DNA of 64,000 nucleotides, from the NCBI RefSeq assembly GCF_013391085.1, contig NZ_CP058334.1, positions 1,922,001 to 1,986,000 of the forward strand, read 5' to 3'. Below are positions 63,901 to 64,000 of the stretch, one piece after another. The notes beneath the pieces were generated by a model, which was given only the letters and a program-made list of their open reading frames with translations, was not told the DNA's origin and searched no databases. The DNA is from Natronomonas halophila (GTDB lineage Archaea; Halobacteriota; Halobacteria; Halobacteriales; Haloarculaceae). The stretch's first letter is position 1, and every line of letters begins with the position of its first letter. A program made the position numbers and the translations under genes.

Positions 63901-64000
63901 CTTCGGATATAGTGCGAGGCTCTACGTGGTGTGTCTCTGGGTTGATGTCACCGATCCACGCGAATTGGTAGGGGTCGGCCTTGCTGAACGTTTCACAAAC
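60947..64000 (-). CDS. Multi-PAS/GAF sensor histidine kinase, 5' end outside the window
   Basis: At least 1017 residues. The frame is open to the window edge, so the GTG/ATG near 63720 is internal. Order: GAF (ending VVYANEVNLFDAEEQELL), three PAS domains with linkers IGFQEDITDRKERERKL and DRDVTERKERE, a second GAF (DLNERTNHLVTADTREQI), another PAS, H-box FASIVSHDLRNPLRVAKGQ, N-box ENLMRNAVEHGS, G-box DDGPGISEDE and TGFGLCIVKQVV. A soluble multi-input sensor. Translationally coupled to the pilin-like gene. Confidence 0.9.
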   Translation of the reverse strand, partial: VCETFSKADPYQFAWIGDINPETHHVEPRTISEGGDGYLDEVSVPADERADGSGPAAVAVENRTVTVSQNIETDPSFAAWREQALKRDFRSAAVMPLAYEDTLYGLLVVYANEVNLFDAEEQELLAELADDIGHAIHAREIRNELEVRNRAIREAPVGITITDPDQADNPIIYVNDEFADVSGYSLGDVLGRNHRFLQGSETEEAPVAEMRNAVANRESISVELQNYRNNGTKFWNRVSIAPVYDERREVTNFIGFQEDITDRKERERKLQRTERRFKAMFNDPNILVGLIDTDGTVLDINDTAMQYIEASLDEVIDTPFWQTPWFKGDDVAQREVREWIERAVEGEYVEFEIDLSEAVGRPLVVTGVFRPVTNEDGDVVSLLISDRDVTERKERELRFKSMVNDPNILVGILNTDGTIQSVNDTALDYVDATRAETLGKPFWETPWWTPDTEGNLKDWIDKAAAGEYVEYEADHLTADGDVRTVEGVVRPVLNDRGTVVSLIVSARDVTERKERAGRLRDLNERTNHLVTADTREQISELGVKAASEVLGLDANAIHLYDEQAGLVPVAGTDDIYNLVGDLPVFTEGNSIAWRVYEDGEALALDDVHEDSDLYNPETPIRSELYVPLGDHGILIAGSETPATFDQQDVVFGEILADIIIAALSRLNREQALKQSEARYRSLTDDVLDTSDVGTFILNADFEVVWINKATEEYFGIDREAVVGADKRQLIHDHIKHSVEDSEGFATTVLATYDDNTYVEEFDCHVLPADGRDERWLKHWSQPIESGLYEGGRIEHYTDITERKRRERELTRQNERLDKFASIVSHDLRNPLRVAKGQLELARNECDSERLDDIGHANERMDDLIDNLLTLAREGEPVGDTEPVDLVTLTENCWRNVATVEATLTTDVERTINADQSRLQQLLENLMRNAVEHGSEDVTVTIGELEDGFYVEDDGPGISEDERDDVFEAGYSTAAEGTGFGLCIVKQVVQAHGWAVRVTDGPDSGARFEITGLQGGDK

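Overview
The window comes from a haloarchaeon (class Halobacteria); I do not assign a genus. The evidence is a G+C-rich core with acidic proteins, an archaeal TFB, twin-arginine lipoproteins with an AGC-type lipobox, leaderless-looking promoters, 4-base ATGA gene overlaps, and families typical of haloarchaea (DacZ, a bacterio-opsin-activator-type HTH, a malic enzyme fused to a phosphotransacetylase-like domain, DUF6735-like and DUF7261-like proteins). No rRNA, complete tRNA, CRISPR array or recognisable insertion sequence was found.

Positions 1-22.4 kb are chromosomal core. They hold RNA 3'-phosphate cyclase (rtcA), a malic enzyme, the diadenylate cyclase dacZ, an ITP/XTP phosphatase, a five-gene branched-chain amino acid/amide-type ABC importer (livK-G-F-H-M, minus strand), an esterase, an HTH_10 regulator, an acyl-CoA ligase and a 3-hydroxybutyrate dehydrogenase-like SDR. 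A 13-bp motif recurs in four intergenic regions of this transport/acyl metabolism block. Next come the phosphate operon pstS-C-A-B, a phoU cut down to its first 43 codons, an intact AbrB-PhoU regulator, and an aldo/keto reductase.

Positions 22.5-30.7 kb are a minus-strand block of overlapping genes for a type IV secretion or DNA-transfer-like membrane machine: a VirB4-like ATPase, a companion membrane protein, a polytopic VirB6/TrbL/CedA-like protein, a Tat lipoprotein, a large secreted membrane-anchored protein, a small VirB2-like membrane protein, a zinc-cysteine protein and a SWIM-finger protein. No relaxase or coupling protein is visible.

Positions 31.2-42.3 kb are a lower-G+C catabolic island: thioesterase, a DctPQM TRAP transporter, two acyl-CoA ligases, a DapA/NAL-family lyase, a cupin, an iron-type alcohol dehydrogenase and an IclR regulator. 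It looks like uptake, CoA activation and cleavage of an organic acid whose identity the sequence does not give.

Positions 42.7-57.7 kb are a second mobile-type region bounded in part by a 66-74 bp direct repeat (42.68 and 54.38 kb). It has a DUF6735-like gene, a TFB paralogue, a winged-helix/PemK-like toxin pair, a DUF932-like protein, a metzincin-like lipoprotein, an HTH-repeat protein, a RelE-like toxin, a TRAM protein, an OB-fold/calcineurin nuclease next to an HNH protein, an OB-fold DNA-binding protein, a tRNA-Thr-like 3' half, a 1.2-kb palindrome-rich non-coding block and a tyrosine integrase. Positions 58.1-64 kb hold a lipoprotein, two histidine kinases and a pilin-like protein.

The most notable unexplained signal is a hairpin with a conserved loop, varying complementary arms and an adjacent A/T run. 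It lies 24-29 nt upstream of five minus-strand accessory starts (near 30.7, 43.4, 44.4, 45.5 and 46.7 kb), including the TFB gene and a truncated duplicate of its 5' end. The second is the palindrome block at 55.4-56.5 kb, where a nearly identical small hairpin sits inside three unrelated long stems.
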